A DNA stretch of 64,000 nucleotides from an uncultured Rhodobiaceae bacterium (GTDB taxonomy: Bacteria > Pseudomonadota > Alphaproteobacteria > Rhizobiales > TMED25). The stretch is taken from contig CAJWPC010000002.1 in NCBI GenBank assembly GCA_913045225.1, positions 124,001 to 188,000 on the forward strand, in the 5' to 3' direction. The notes below the pieces were generated by a model, which saw nothing but the letters and a program-made list of their open reading frames with translations, did not search any database and was not told the origin of the DNA. The position numbers were made by a program, and so were the translations under genes. Position 1 is the first letter of the stretch. The number at the start of each line of letters is the position of its first letter. This document shows positions 37,382-46,250 of the stretch, one piece after another.

Positions 37382-38404
37382 ATGGGTAATCCAATACAAA
37401 CAGATGCATTAATAATCGGAGCGGGTCCTGTTGGATTATTCGCTGTGTTTGAACTTGGTCTTTTAAATTTGAACTGTCACGTAATTGATATTTTGAATAA
37501 ACCTGGCGGGCAATGCGCCCAACTATATCCGGAAAAACCAATATACGATATCCCTGCTTACCCTGTAATTACAGGGCAAGATCTCACCGAGAATTTATTA
37601 AAGCAGGTAAAACCATTTTCTCCTGTATTTCATTATGAGCAGCTTGCAAATAAAATTAGAAAGCAAAAGAATGGAAATTGGCTGGTTGAAACTGATAAGG
37701 GTCTTGTCTTTGATGTTAAAGCTGTAGTTATTGCAGCTGGCGGAGGATCATTTGAACCAAAAAAACCAAATATTCCGGATCTGGATAAATACAGCAAATC
37801 AATCAGATACTCAATAGATAAGGTGGATCGTTTCAAAAATAAGGATATTGTTATTTTAGGGGGCGGAGATAGCGCTCTAGACTGGACTTTGCAGCTTTAT
37901 GATATAGCCAAGAGCCTTACGCTTGTACACAGAAGAGATAAATTCCGTGGCGCACCTGCTACAGTCGAAAAAGTGATGAGTCTTAGAGACGGCGGAAAGA
38001 TCCAATTCCATGTTGGCCAAGTAAATGAGATTATTGGTAGTGATGGTAACTTAACTGCAGTAAAATGTATAAAAGAAAATAAAATTCTAGACTTGCCATG
38101 CGATATACTTATGCCTTTCTTCGGTCTCACAATGTCACTGGGGCCTGTCGATAAATGGGGTATCGATTTGTCAGATGAAAGGATTGTTGTTAGCACAGAA
38201 ACTTTTGAAACAAGTATTCCTGGCATTTTTGCAGTTGGCGATATTAATACATATCCAGGTAAACTAAAGCTAATCTTGTCTGGTTTTCATGAGGCGGCTT
38301 TAATGGCTCACGCGGTATTTAAAAGAATAAACCCCGATGAAAAGCACACTCTGCAGTACACAACAACAAGCAGCTCTCTTCAGAAAAAACTTTTAAACCA
38401 ATAA
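37382..38404 (+). CDS. Thioredoxin-reductase-like ferredoxin-NAD(P)+ reductase
   Basis: A 340-residue flavoprotein; the ATG at 37382 is chosen because it follows the ferredoxin stop by ten bases and leads directly into the FAD site ALIIGAGPVGLFAVFE. The NADP-binding site is IVILGGGDSALDWTL, and a GIFAVGDINTYPGKLKL FAD-contact segment lies near the C-terminus. No CxxC redox pair is present, which separates it from thioredoxin reductase and fits the YumC-like FNR class. It reduces the adjacent ferredoxin with NADPH, by context. Confidence 0.9.
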   Translation: MGNPIQTDALIIGAGPVGLFAVFELGLLNLNCHVIDILNKPGGQCAQLYPEKPIYDIPAYPVITGQDLTENLLKQVKPFSPVFHYEQLANKIRKQKNGNWLVETDKGLVFDVKAVVIAAGGGSFEPKKPNIPDLDKYSKSIRYSIDKVDRFKNKDIVILGGGDSALDWTLQLYDIAKSLTLVHRRDKFRGAPATVEKVMSLRDGGKIQFHVGQVNEIIGSDGNLTAVKCIKENKILDLPCDILMPFFGLTMSLGPVDKWGIDLSDERIVVSTETFETSIPGIFAVGDINTYPGKLKLILSGFHEAALMAHAVFKRINPDEKHTLQYTTTSSSLQKKLLNQ

Positions 38405-38512
38405 ACATTATTAACAGTAAAGTATTTTTTTTATTTTTTTATTTTTAATTCATTGATTAGTTTTTTAGATAAGTCTATATAAATATTATCAAATTTGCTA
38501 ATGAGGTTAGTT

Positions 38513-38920
38513 ATGGTGGCTAATGATAATTACATTCCGAGCGAATCTGAGGAGTACATGTGCGAGAAGCATCTTGAGTATTTCAGAGATAAACTTCAAA
38601 ATTGGAAGGAAGAGATAATCTCAAACTCAAAACTAACACTTGAAAACTTACAAGAAAAAAACTCCTTTCCTGATGACACAGATAGAGCCTCAAATGAAAC
38701 GGATCGATCAATTGAGTTAAGGGCCCGAGATCGTCAAAGAAAATTAATTTCGAAGATTGATAAGGCGCTCAAAAGCATTGAAGATGGCGAGTATGGTTAC
38801 TGTGAAGAAACTGGAGATCCAATTGGATTGGCAAGATTGGAGGCCAGACCTACAGCAACTCTATCGGTGGAAGCGCAAGAAAGGCATGAAAGAAACGAAA
38901 AAATATATAGGTTCAAATAA
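38513..38920 (+). CDS. dksA: RNA polymerase-binding protein DksA (single-cysteine type)
   Basis: A protein of 135 residues from the ATG at 38513, which has a GAGG ribosome binding site at the right distance. It has the long N-terminal coiled coil with DDTDRASNETDRS containing the tip aspartates, then the C-terminal RxxL region (ARLEARPTATLSVEAQERHE). The classic CxxC/CxxC zinc finger is reduced to one cysteine (GYCEETGDPIG), as in known alphaproteobacterial DksA proteins. It binds the RNA polymerase secondary channel and works with ppGpp. Its end overlaps the start of the kinase gene by 35 bases. Confidence 0.9.
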   Translation: MVANDNYIPSESEEYMCEKHLEYFRDKLQNWKEEIISNSKLTLENLQEKNSFPDDTDRASNETDRSIELRARDRQRKLISKIDKALKSIEDGEYGYCEETGDPIGLARLEARPTATLSVEAQERHERNEKIYRFK

Positions 38921-40298
38921 ACCTTACTCAAATGGCCCAAAGGCAACAATTTTCTATTTTGCGCTGGCTGTTTTGTCTATATTTCTTGGCTTAGCTTTTT
39001 TTCAGTATCAAACGTTATTTCTGGCTCTCACAATCCTATCTGCTCTTGGAATCGTCTTTATTTTTGAGCAATTATTTAAAGATAATTCGGGTAAAGATAA
39101 AAAAAATAGCACAATAGACCTTGAGATAGATCAAAAGTCTTATCAAAATCAAAAAATACAGTCAATTGGGCAGCTTGCTGGTGGGGTTGCTCATGACTTC
39201 AATAATGTATTGACAGCTATCATTGTTTCAACAGACCTTCTGATTTTGAGGTTTAAACCTGAGGACCCTACATTTCGAGAGCTTCAGGAAATAAGAGAGA
39301 ATGCACAAAGAGCCGCAGGCATTGTTAGGCAATTGCTTGCATACTCCAGGCAACAAAATTTTAATTTAGAAATAATCTCCTTAACCGATCTATTGCAAGA
39401 ACAAACGATTCTTTTAAATCGACTCGTAGGAGATAAAATAAAAATTGATCTCAAGCATGATTCAAAACTGTGGAACATAAGGGCAGATCTGAACCAATTT
39501 GAGTCAGTAATTACTAACCTTGTCATTAATGCCAGAGATGCTATTGAAGTCAATGGGAAGGATGGGGTTATCACAATACAAACAGACAATATCTTAAATG
39601 TGGATATTCCCAGACACTACGCGGTCAATTTGGAAGATAGAGATTATGTGAGAGTAACCGTAACCGATAATGGTGCAGGGGTGCCATCTGAAATGAAGGA
39701 TAAGATATTTGAACCATTTTATTCTAGTAAAGGAGTGCAAGGAACCGGTTTAGGACTATCAATGGTTTATGGGATAATTAAACAGCTAAACGGGTATATT
39801 TTTTTAGCCAATAGCGAGACCGGTGAAGGAGCAAGATTTGAAATCTATATCCCAAGATGCATTGAAGTGAAGGTGAAGGAAACAAATGAGACGGCAATCG
39901 TAAATAAAAAAAATACCAAAGATATAACAGGAAGCGGTGCTATACTTCTTGTTGAAGACGAAGACTCAGTTAGAACCTTTACAAAGAAAGCATTAGAGTT
40001 GTCAGGTTATAATATTACAGAAGCGTACGATGGAGTATCCGCTCTAAGATATGTAAACGAAGAAAAAAATAATTATGATCTAGTTATTACAGATGTAATG
40101 ATGCCTGAAATGGATGGGCCAACGCTGGCTAGTGAAATAAAAAAGAATAATCCACAGCAAAAAATTTTATTTATTTCTGGCTACACAGAGAATCATGAGA
40201 ATCTTATTTCTGTCGAGGAAAAAGAAGTTTATTTCTTAAATAAACCTTTCACCTTAGAAGAATTAAATTTAACTGTGAAGAAGGTTATTCAAAGCTAG
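38886..40298 (+). CDS. CckA-like hybrid sensor histidine kinase (compact)
   Basis: A protein of 470 residues from the ATG at 38886, which is the only plausible start; longer reading lies inside dksA. Order: two membrane helices (about residues 17-62), then HisKA with IGQLAGGVAHDFNNVLTAI (phospho-accepting His), HATPase (NLVINARDAI; DNGAGVPSEM; GTGLGLSMVYGI), and a C-terminal receiver (ILLVEDEDSVRTF, phospho-acceptor in VITDVMMPEMDG, NKPFTLEEL). This matches the CckA class that controls CtrA, but no PAS domains are seen between membrane and kinase. Confidence 0.85.
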   Translation: MKETKKYIGSNKPYSNGPKATIFYFALAVLSIFLGLAFFQYQTLFLALTILSALGIVFIFEQLFKDNSGKDKKNSTIDLEIDQKSYQNQKIQSIGQLAGGVAHDFNNVLTAIIVSTDLLILRFKPEDPTFRELQEIRENAQRAAGIVRQLLAYSRQQNFNLEIISLTDLLQEQTILLNRLVGDKIKIDLKHDSKLWNIRADLNQFESVITNLVINARDAIEVNGKDGVITIQTDNILNVDIPRHYAVNLEDRDYVRVTVTDNGAGVPSEMKDKIFEPFYSSKGVQGTGLGLSMVYGIIKQLNGYIFLANSETGEGARFEIYIPRCIEVKVKETNETAIVNKKNTKDITGSGAILLVEDEDSVRTFTKKALELSGYNITEAYDGVSALRYVNEEKNNYDLVITDVMMPEMDGPTLASEIKKNNPQQKILFISGYTENHENLISVEEKEVYFLNKPFTLEELNLTVKKVIQS

Positions 40299-40317
40299 TT
40301 TTTTTTAAAAATTATAC

Positions 40318-40347
40318 TTGACGGGATGAGAACAAAAGTGGTACAAA
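40318..40347 (+). promoter_or_regulatory. recA promoter region with LexA-like box
   Basis: A TTGACG (40318-40323) precedes recA by about 65 bases, with a weak -10 candidate around 40342-40347. Between them lies GAAC-N7-GTAC (40330-40344), which matches the alphaproteobacterial LexA box GAAC-N7-GAAC at seven of eight fixed positions. It sits where a repressor would block the promoter, so SOS control of recA is likely. Confidence 0.5.
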
Positions 40348-40386
40348 ACTTAAATAAGTAATAATATTTTTGAAAGGTAAATTGAA

Positions 40387-41481
40387 ATGTCAGACAAGTC
40401 ATTATATGCAGTTGATAAAGAAAGTGCATCCGACAGTACAAAAAATAAAGCACTAGAAACTGCTTTAACGCAAATTGAGAAATCGTTTGGCAAAGGTTCA
40501 ATAATGAAACTTGGTACGGATGGTGTTGTTGTGGAGATAGAGTCAATTCCAACCGGCTCTCTTGGTTTAGATATTGGTTTAGGTATCGGAGGTTTTCCAA
40601 AAGGTAGAGTTATTGAAATATATGGACCTGAATCATCAGGCAAGACAACTCTAGCTTTGCACACCATAGCTGAAGCACAAAAAAAGGGTGGTGTATGCTC
40701 TTTCATTGATGCGGAGCATGCTTTAGATCCAACTTATGCAAAAAGACTAGGTGTAAATATCGAAGAATTATTAATTTCGCAGCCTGATACCGGTGAACAG
40801 GCATTAGAAATTGCCGATACGTTGGTAAGAACAGGAGCCGTCAGCGTTCTAGTCATTGACTCAGTTGCTGCGCTTACACCAAGGGCTGAATTGGAAGGTG
40901 ACATGGGAGACTCATTGCCTGGCCTTCAGGCGAGATTAATGAGTCAAGCTCTAAGAAAATTAACAGCATCCATTGCACGATCGAATTGTATGGTCATATT
41001 CATCAATCAAATAAGAATGAAAATTGGTGTTATGTTTGGAAGCCCCGAGACTACGACTGGCGGTAATGCTCTCAAGTTTTATTCATCTGTCAGAATTGAT
41101 ATTAGAAGAATAGCTCAAATAAAAGAAAAAGATGAAGTGATAGGTCATGAAACGAGATGTAAGATAGTAAAAAATAAAGTGGCTCCACCTTTCAAGCAAG
41201 TTGAATTCGATATTATGTATGGTGAGGGTATATCAAAAGCTGGAGAGCTAATAGATCTAGGTGTAAAAATTGGCATAGTAGATAAGGCGGGCTCTTGGTA
41301 TGCATATGGAGATGAAAGACTCGGGCAAGGAAAAGAAAATGCGAGGCAATTTCTGAAAGAGAATTCAGAGATAGCGGAACAAATTGAAAATCAGATAAGA
41401 GCAGCCTCACAAAAGAAGGACTCTACTCCTGACGAGCATGTAGATATTGATGAAGAAAAAAATGTTCAGATCTCCGAATAA
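40387..41481 (+). CDS. recA: Recombinase RecA
   Basis: A 364-residue recombinase. Walker A is [13 protein letters not shown], with [12 protein letters not shown] as Walker B, the L1 region [16 protein letters not shown], and the L2 region [19 protein letters not shown]. Its acidic C-terminal tail ([15 protein letters not shown]) is typical. It forms the nucleoprotein filament for homologous recombination and stimulates LexA self-cleavage. It has its own upstream region with a LexA-like box. Confidence 0.97.
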   Translation: MSDKSLYAVDKESASDSTKNKALETALTQIEKSFGKGSIMKLGTDGVVVEIESIPTGSLGLDIGLGIGGFPKGRVIEIYGPESSGKTTLALHTIAEAQKKGGVCSFIDAEHALDPTYAKRLGVNIEELLISQPDTGEQALEIADTLVRTGAVSVLVIDSVAALTPRAELEGDMGDSLPGLQARLMSQALRKLTASIARSNCMVIFINQIRMKIGVMFGSPETTTGGNALKFYSSVRIDIRRIAQIKEKDEVIGHETRCKIVKNKVAPPFKQVEFDIMYGEGISKAGELIDLGVKIGIVDKAGSWYAYGDERLGQGKENARQFLKENSEIAEQIENQIRAASQKKDSTPDEHVDIDEEKNVQISE

Positions 41482-41494
41482 TATCTAAACCTTA

Positions 41495-41524
41495 TAGACA
41501 TTTAATCTATCACTAGTCTATAAT
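41495..41524 (+). promoter_or_regulatory. Strong promoter directly upstream of alaS
   Basis: TAGACA (41495-41500), an 18-base spacer and a perfect TATAAT (41519-41524) form a good promoter. The ATG of alaS is only seven bases after the -10, so the message would begin at or within a few bases of the start codon. No ribosome binding site is visible before that ATG. Confidence 0.55.
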
Positions 41525-41531
41525 TGTGCGC

Positions 41532-44177
41532 ATGGTTAATTCGAATGAAGTTAGAAATAAATTCCTTGGCTATTTTCAGGATAATGGGCATTCAATAAAT
41601 AAATCTAGCCCACTAGTGCCACTTAATGATCCATCATTATTATTCACGAATGCTGGAATGGTTCAATTTAAAAACTGTTTTACAGGTATTGAGTCCCCAG
41701 ACGCAAAGAGGGTTGTGACCTCACAAAAATGTGTTCGAGCGGGTGGGAAGCACAATGATTTAGATAATGTAGGGTATACTCATAGGCATCACACTTTTTT
41801 TGAAATGCTTGGTAATTTTTCCTTTGGTGATTACTTCAAGGAAGATGCAATAAGTTTTGCGTGGGAATTAATTACAAAAGAATTTTCAATCCCAAAAGAC
41901 AAATTATTAGTTACAGTATTTCATGAAGACGACGAAGCGAATAAACTTTGGAAAAAAATTGCAGGGCTAAGTGAAAGTAAAATAATAAAAATAGATACCA
42001 GCGATAATTTCTGGTCAATGGGCGATACGGGGCCATGTGGTCCATGTTCTGAGATATTTTATGACCATGGAGATCACGTTGAGGGCGGTCCGCCAGGTAG
42101 CGCAAATGAAGATGGGGATAGATTTGTAGAGATATGGAATTTAGTATTTATGCAGTATGAACAGCTCAGTGAAAAAGAGCGTATTAACTTACCAAATCCA
42201 TCAATAGACACAGGGATGGGCCTTGAAAGAATGACTGCAGTGCTCAATTCTACTCATTCTAATTTTGATATTGATATCTTCCAATCATTAATAAATAAAA
42301 TAAGTGAGGTAATTCAAAAGAACCCAGGTGATGACATAGCTAGCTACCGAGTCATTTCAGATCATTTGAGGTCGACAGCATTTTTAGTTGCAGATGGAGT
42401 ATTGCCATCCAATGAGGGTCGAGGTTATGTGCTAAGGAGGATCTGCAGACGTGCCACACGGCACGCAGATTTATTGGGCTATAAAGAGCCTATTTTACAT
42501 CAACTGCTGCCAACATTAATTGCCGAGATGGGCGCTGCATATCCTGAGCTGAAGGCAAACGAGATACTGATCAGTGAAACGTTAGAGTTTGAAGAAAATA
42601 AATTCCGAGAAACATTAGGTAGGGGGCTAAAAATCCTCAATGATGAATTAGAAGGGGTCGGAGATAGTAAAATTTTCTCCGGAGAAGTAGCGTTTAAATT
42701 ATATGATACGTTCGGCTTTCCACTAGATTTAACAGAAGACTTGCTAAAATCTAAAAATATTAAAGTTGATAAGAAAAAATTCAATCAATCTATGGATAAG
42801 CAAAAAAAACAAACAAAGTCATCCTGGAAGGGGTCTGGTGAAAAATCAAATAATAAATTCGATTTTGAGCTTATTGCAAAATATCCAAGCACAAAATTTA
42901 TTGGCTACGATAGTTTGGAAACAGAATGTGAGTTATTATCTATCGTTCGTGAAGGGAAAGAGGTTAAAAAAATAGAGCCAAATGAAGAGGCAACCTTGAT
43001 TACAGACCAAAGTGTTTTTTATGCTGAATCCGGAGGGCAAGTTGCAGATACAGGAGAAATGACCAACATTAAAAATGGGATCAAATTTTATGTAAAAGAT
43101 GTACAGAAAATTGGTGGAAGTATCTTTTGTCATAGAGGCTCACTCGCACCTGATTCGAAGGCCCTAAGCATCGGTCAAAAATTGGATCAAAATATTGATC
43201 AGAAAAGTAGAAAAAATATTTCTAAAAATCACTCTGCAACACATATACTTCATGAGGCGCTCAGACAAGTTTTAGGCGAGCACATATCGCAAAAAGGATC
43301 TCTTGTAGATGGTAATAGATTAAGATTTGATTTTAGCCATCAAAAGGTAATCACAAAGGAAGAAATATTGGATATCGAAAAATTAGCAAATAATATAGTG
43401 ATGCAAAATAATCCCGTAGAAACAGAAATAATGACGATAGAAGATGCAATAAATAGTGGTGCAAGAGCTCTCTTTGGTGAGAAGTACGGCAAGGAGGTCA
43501 GGGTGGTTTCAATGGGTGAAAAAGATAATCAAAAATTTTCTATTGAGTTATGCGGGGGGATACACGCAAAAAGTACAGGTGATATTGGACTAATAAAAGT
43601 TATGTCCGAACAAGGTATTGCCTCTGGTGTGAGAAGAATTGAGGCCATTACCGGCGAAAATGCAATTAATTTTCTTACCAGTCAGAATACACGAATGCAG
43701 AGAACTCAGGAGCTTCTTAATGTACAGGGAGATGACGTCATTGAAAAATTGGAAGCTATTTTAAAGGAAAAAAGACATACAGAAAGAGAGCTTGAGAATA
43801 TAAAGAAGAAAGATAAATTTCAAAATATTGGCGACAAACTTAATGAAATTAGTCTTGGTGAAATTACACTAATATATCAAAGCTTAGATGATGTATCCAC
43901 GAAAGAGTTAAGGCAGTTAATGGATGAAACAAAAGCAAAAGTTAAATCAGCAATAATAGTCCTCATCGGCAATCAGGATGGTAAAATAATGATAATTGTT
44001 GGTGTTACAGAGGATGTTTTGGGTAAATATAGTGCGAACGATATCATTAAAATTATAGCTAAATTCTCCGACATAAAGGGCGGCGGTCGGGATGATATGG
44101 CCCAAGCTGGTGGTAGTCATATAGGTGAAAAGTCAGAAATAATTGATGCAATAAGCAAGTATATTGGATCTTCCTAA
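41532..44177 (+). CDS. alaS: Alanyl-tRNA synthetase
   Basis: A class II synthetase of 881 residues from the ATG at 41532; the GTG two codons earlier is less likely. Motif 2 region HHTFFEMLGNFSFGDYF is followed by the editing domain with HSATHILHEALRQVLGEH (the HxxxH zinc site) and the third/fourth ligands in ELCGGIHAKS. The C-terminal C-Ala/DHHA1-like part is present (GGGRDDMAQAGG). It charges and proofreads tRNA-Ala. It lies downstream of recA, the common alphaproteobacterial order, but has its own promoter. Confidence 0.97.
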   Translation: MVNSNEVRNKFLGYFQDNGHSINKSSPLVPLNDPSLLFTNAGMVQFKNCFTGIESPDAKRVVTSQKCVRAGGKHNDLDNVGYTHRHHTFFEMLGNFSFGDYFKEDAISFAWELITKEFSIPKDKLLVTVFHEDDEANKLWKKIAGLSESKIIKIDTSDNFWSMGDTGPCGPCSEIFYDHGDHVEGGPPGSANEDGDRFVEIWNLVFMQYEQLSEKERINLPNPSIDTGMGLERMTAVLNSTHSNFDIDIFQSLINKISEVIQKNPGDDIASYRVISDHLRSTAFLVADGVLPSNEGRGYVLRRICRRATRHADLLGYKEPILHQLLPTLIAEMGAAYPELKANEILISETLEFEENKFRETLGRGLKILNDELEGVGDSKIFSGEVAFKLYDTFGFPLDLTEDLLKSKNIKVDKKKFNQSMDKQKKQTKSSWKGSGEKSNNKFDFELIAKYPSTKFIGYDSLETECELLSIVREGKEVKKIEPNEEATLITDQSVFYAESGGQVADTGEMTNIKNGIKFYVKDVQKIGGSIFCHRGSLAPDSKALSIGQKLDQNIDQKSRKNISKNHSATHILHEALRQVLGEHISQKGSLVDGNRLRFDFSHQKVITKEEILDIEKLANNIVMQNNPVETEIMTIEDAINSGARALFGEKYGKEVRVVSMGEKDNQKFSIELCGGIHAKSTGDIGLIKVMSEQGIASGVRRIEAITGENAINFLTSQNTRMQRTQELLNVQGDDVIEKLEAILKEKRHTERELENIKKKDKFQNIGDKLNEISLGEITLIYQSLDDVSTKELRQLMDETKAKVKSAIIVLIGNQDGKIMIIVGVTEDVLGKYSANDIIKIIAKFSDIKGGGRDDMAQAGGSHIGEKSEIIDAISKYIGSS

Positions 44178-44185
44178 TTTTGAGT

Positions 44186-44572
44186 CTAATTACATAAGTC
44201 ACAGATCCCAAAAATTTCAAGATTATGAGTGAAATACTTAAAGTTAGACTCTTGGGATAGTTTTACGAACTTATCGGATAGATCACTCTCAAGGACCTCG
44301 TATACTTTTTGGCACTCCTGACAAATTAAAAATGATGTAGACTCTCGAGCTTTGCAATCCTTATGCTTACAAGCGATGTATGAGTTTAAACTTTCAATTT
44401 TGTGAACCGCACCAATTTCTATGAGTTTGTCGAGTGCGCGATAAACCTGCTGTGGAGATTTTATACCTTTTTTTTCTATATTAAATAAAATGCTGTATGC
44501 GCCAAGTGGCTGCTCAGAGTCCTCGAGTGCTTGCAGCACAATTTTTTGATTATTGGTCAGACTAGGTTCCAT
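44186..44572 (-). CDS. zur: Zinc uptake regulator (Fur family)
   Basis: A 128-residue Fur-family repressor. The winged-helix region contains SPQQVYRALDKLIEIGAVHKIE. Two CxxC pairs (CQEC and CDLC) supply the structural zinc, and CKHKDCKA adds possible ligands. Its position as the third gene of the znuC-znuB operon, together with a palindrome upstream of that operon, identifies it as Zur over Fur. With zinc bound it would shut off znuA and its own operon. Confidence 0.87.
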   Translation of the reverse strand: MEPSLTNNQKIVLQALEDSEQPLGAYSILFNIEKKGIKSPQQVYRALDKLIEIGAVHKIESLNSYIACKHKDCKARESTSFLICQECQKVYEVLESDLSDKFVKLSQESNFKYFTHNLEIFGICDLCN

Positions 44573-44597
44573 AATATAAATATCCTATCATAAAAAA

Positions 44598-45407
44598 TTA
44601 GTTATTTGCACCTGATATTAATCTCTTTAGTGGGGTTAATGATATTATAAAGAGTATTAATGCTATAACTAAAATTGATGGTCCTGATGCAGTGTTGAAA
44701 GTTAATGAAGTAAATAATCCACTTACCACAGATGTTACTCCAACAATTATTGATATTAAAATCATTTGTATAGGGCTATTTGATATATTTCGGGCCATTG
44801 CAGCAGGAATAATAAGCAAACCAGTTATTAGCAGGATTCCGATTATTTTAATTGATATTGCAATTATCCCGGATAATAGAATCATATATATGAGTTCAGA
44901 GCGCCGCGGGCTCATGTTTTCTGAAGATGCGATATCACGATTAACGGTTCCTGCAAGCAGTGATTGCCAAATTATATATAGTATAAAAATGAATAATCCG
45001 CCGCAAACCCAAACAATGAGGATATCTAACTTAGTTACCGCTAAGATATCACCAAACAGTAAACCCATCATATCAAAACGAATATATGATAAGTATCCCA
45101 CGACGAGCAATCCAATTGATAAACTTGAATGAGATAAGAGGCCCAATAATGAGTCTGAGGTTAGCTCTGTTCTTTCATTAAGGAGAAATAGTAATATTGC
45201 TACAATACTTGATACCGCAAAAACAGTAATGCTGATATTGATTGAAAATACGTATCCCAATGCAACTCCAAGCAAGGAAGAATGAGACAGTGTCTCACCA
45301 AAATAAGATAAGCGTTTCCAAACGACAAAACACCCAAATGGCCCAGCAATTATTGCTATGCCAATCCCCACAATCAGAGCTCTTATGAAGAAATCATCTA
45401 ATAACAT
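44598..45407 (-). CDS. znuB: Zinc ABC transporter permease
   Basis: A 269-residue membrane protein of the ABC-3 metal permease family with about eight helices. The opening GIAIIAGPFGCFVVWKRLSYF and SHSSLLGVALGY are typical of ZnuB. It pairs with ZnuC to import Zn(II) delivered by ZnuA. It lies between znuC and zur with gaps of 18 and 25 bases. Confidence 0.92.
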   Translation of the reverse strand: MLLDDFFIRALIVGIGIAIIAGPFGCFVVWKRLSYFGETLSHSSLLGVALGYVFSINISITVFAVSSIVAILLFLLNERTELTSDSLLGLLSHSSLSIGLLVVGYLSYIRFDMMGLLFGDILAVTKLDILIVWVCGGLFIFILYIIWQSLLAGTVNRDIASSENMSPRRSELIYMILLSGIIAISIKIIGILLITGLLIIPAAMARNISNSPIQMILISIIVGVTSVVSGLFTSLTFNTASGPSILVIALILFIISLTPLKRLISGANN

Positions 45408-45425
45408 TATATTTCTATCCTTAAT

Positions 45426-46148
45426 TTAATGTGAGTGGTCATGGTCATGTTCGTAAGGAGAGAGTGTTTGTGCTGCGGAAGCTCCAAATAAATCAATAAA
45501 TTCTTTGCTTTGAACAATAGTTTTGGGCGTACCCGAGCAGCAAATATGTCCATTTAAACAAATTACATTATCAGTAGCTGACATAACAAAATGTAGGTCA
45601 TGTGATATTAATATGGTCCCACAATTTAGCTCTGATGACACTTGGTTTATTAAATTATATAGGGCGATTTCACCAGTAAAGTCAACTCCTTGCACTGGCT
45701 CGTCAAGAATAAGTAAATCCGGCTTTGTTGCTATTGCTCTTGCTAATAAAACCCTCTGGAATTCACCACCTGATAGGTTTCTCAGATTTTTATTTATGAG
45801 TGAGGCAACACCTGTCATATCTAATACCTCGGTAACCTCTTGAAATGTCATTTTATTGGTAAGCCTCATAAAATCTATGACTCTCAATGGGAGAGTCCAG
45901 TCGATGGCCAGGTTTTGAGGAACATAGGCAATTTTATTTGTATGAAGAATAACACTACCCGCATCCGGCTTTAATATACCGAGCGCAATCTTCGCTGTAG
46001 TACTTTTGCCAGAGCCATTAGGCCCAATGATTGTCAAGATCTCTCCTTCGCTTACAGAGAGAGTTATGTTCCTAACAAGCCACCTGTTAGATCTATAAAC
46101 CCCTGCATCCGTCAGTTCCAAGAGAATTTTATTATGTTCTTTTACCAT
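45426..46148 (-). CDS. znuC: Zinc ABC transporter ATP-binding protein
   Basis: An ATPase of 240 residues from the ATG at 46148. Walker A is IGPNGSGKSTTAK, the signature is LSGGEFQRVLLARA, and Walker B is LLILDEPVQGVD. The C-terminus ends in a short histidine-rich tail (YEHDHDHSH) that may bind metal. It is the first gene of the znuC-znuB-zur operon and diverges from znuA across a Zur-like palindrome. Confidence 0.93.
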   Translation of the reverse strand: MVKEHNKILLELTDAGVYRSNRWLVRNITLSVSEGEILTIIGPNGSGKSTTAKIALGILKPDAGSVILHTNKIAYVPQNLAIDWTLPLRVIDFMRLTNKMTFQEVTEVLDMTGVASLINKNLRNLSGGEFQRVLLARAIATKPDLLILDEPVQGVDFTGEIALYNLINQVSSELNCGTILISHDLHFVMSATDNVICLNGHICCSGTPKTIVQSKEFIDLFGASAAQTLSPYEHDHDHSH

Positions 46149-46172
46149 TTCCAATTTTTAGCATTTACATCT

Positions 46173-46195
46173 GTTATGTTATATTATAACGTAAC
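46173..46195. promoter_or_regulatory. Zur-like operator between znuC and znuA
   Basis: A 23-base near-perfect palindrome: GTTATGTTATA and TATAACGTAAC around one central T, with ten of eleven arm positions pairing. It lies in the 102-base divergent region 25 bases from the znuC ATG and about 55 bases from the znuA ATG. AT-rich palindromes with a TGTTATA/TATAACA core are the known Zur binding form in alphaproteobacteria, so both promoters are probably repressed by Zur when zinc is sufficient. Confidence 0.8.
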
Positions 46196-46250
46196 ATATA
46201 TTTCCAAACTATACATCAATAATTACAAATAACATAATAACGAGATAGAT

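Noticed and set aside
38405-38512. Terminator after the ferredoxin reductase gene
   Set aside because: The T-rich runs are present but I see no stable stem before them.
38757-38885. N-terminal extension of the kinase into the dksA region
   Set aside because: This part is in the dksA coding region in another frame and has no kinase or membrane features; the ATG at 38886 begins the real protein.
38513-38920. DksA with a defective zinc finger as an inactive protein
   Set aside because: The single-cysteine form is the normal alphaproteobacterial type, and coiled-coil tip aspartates are retained.
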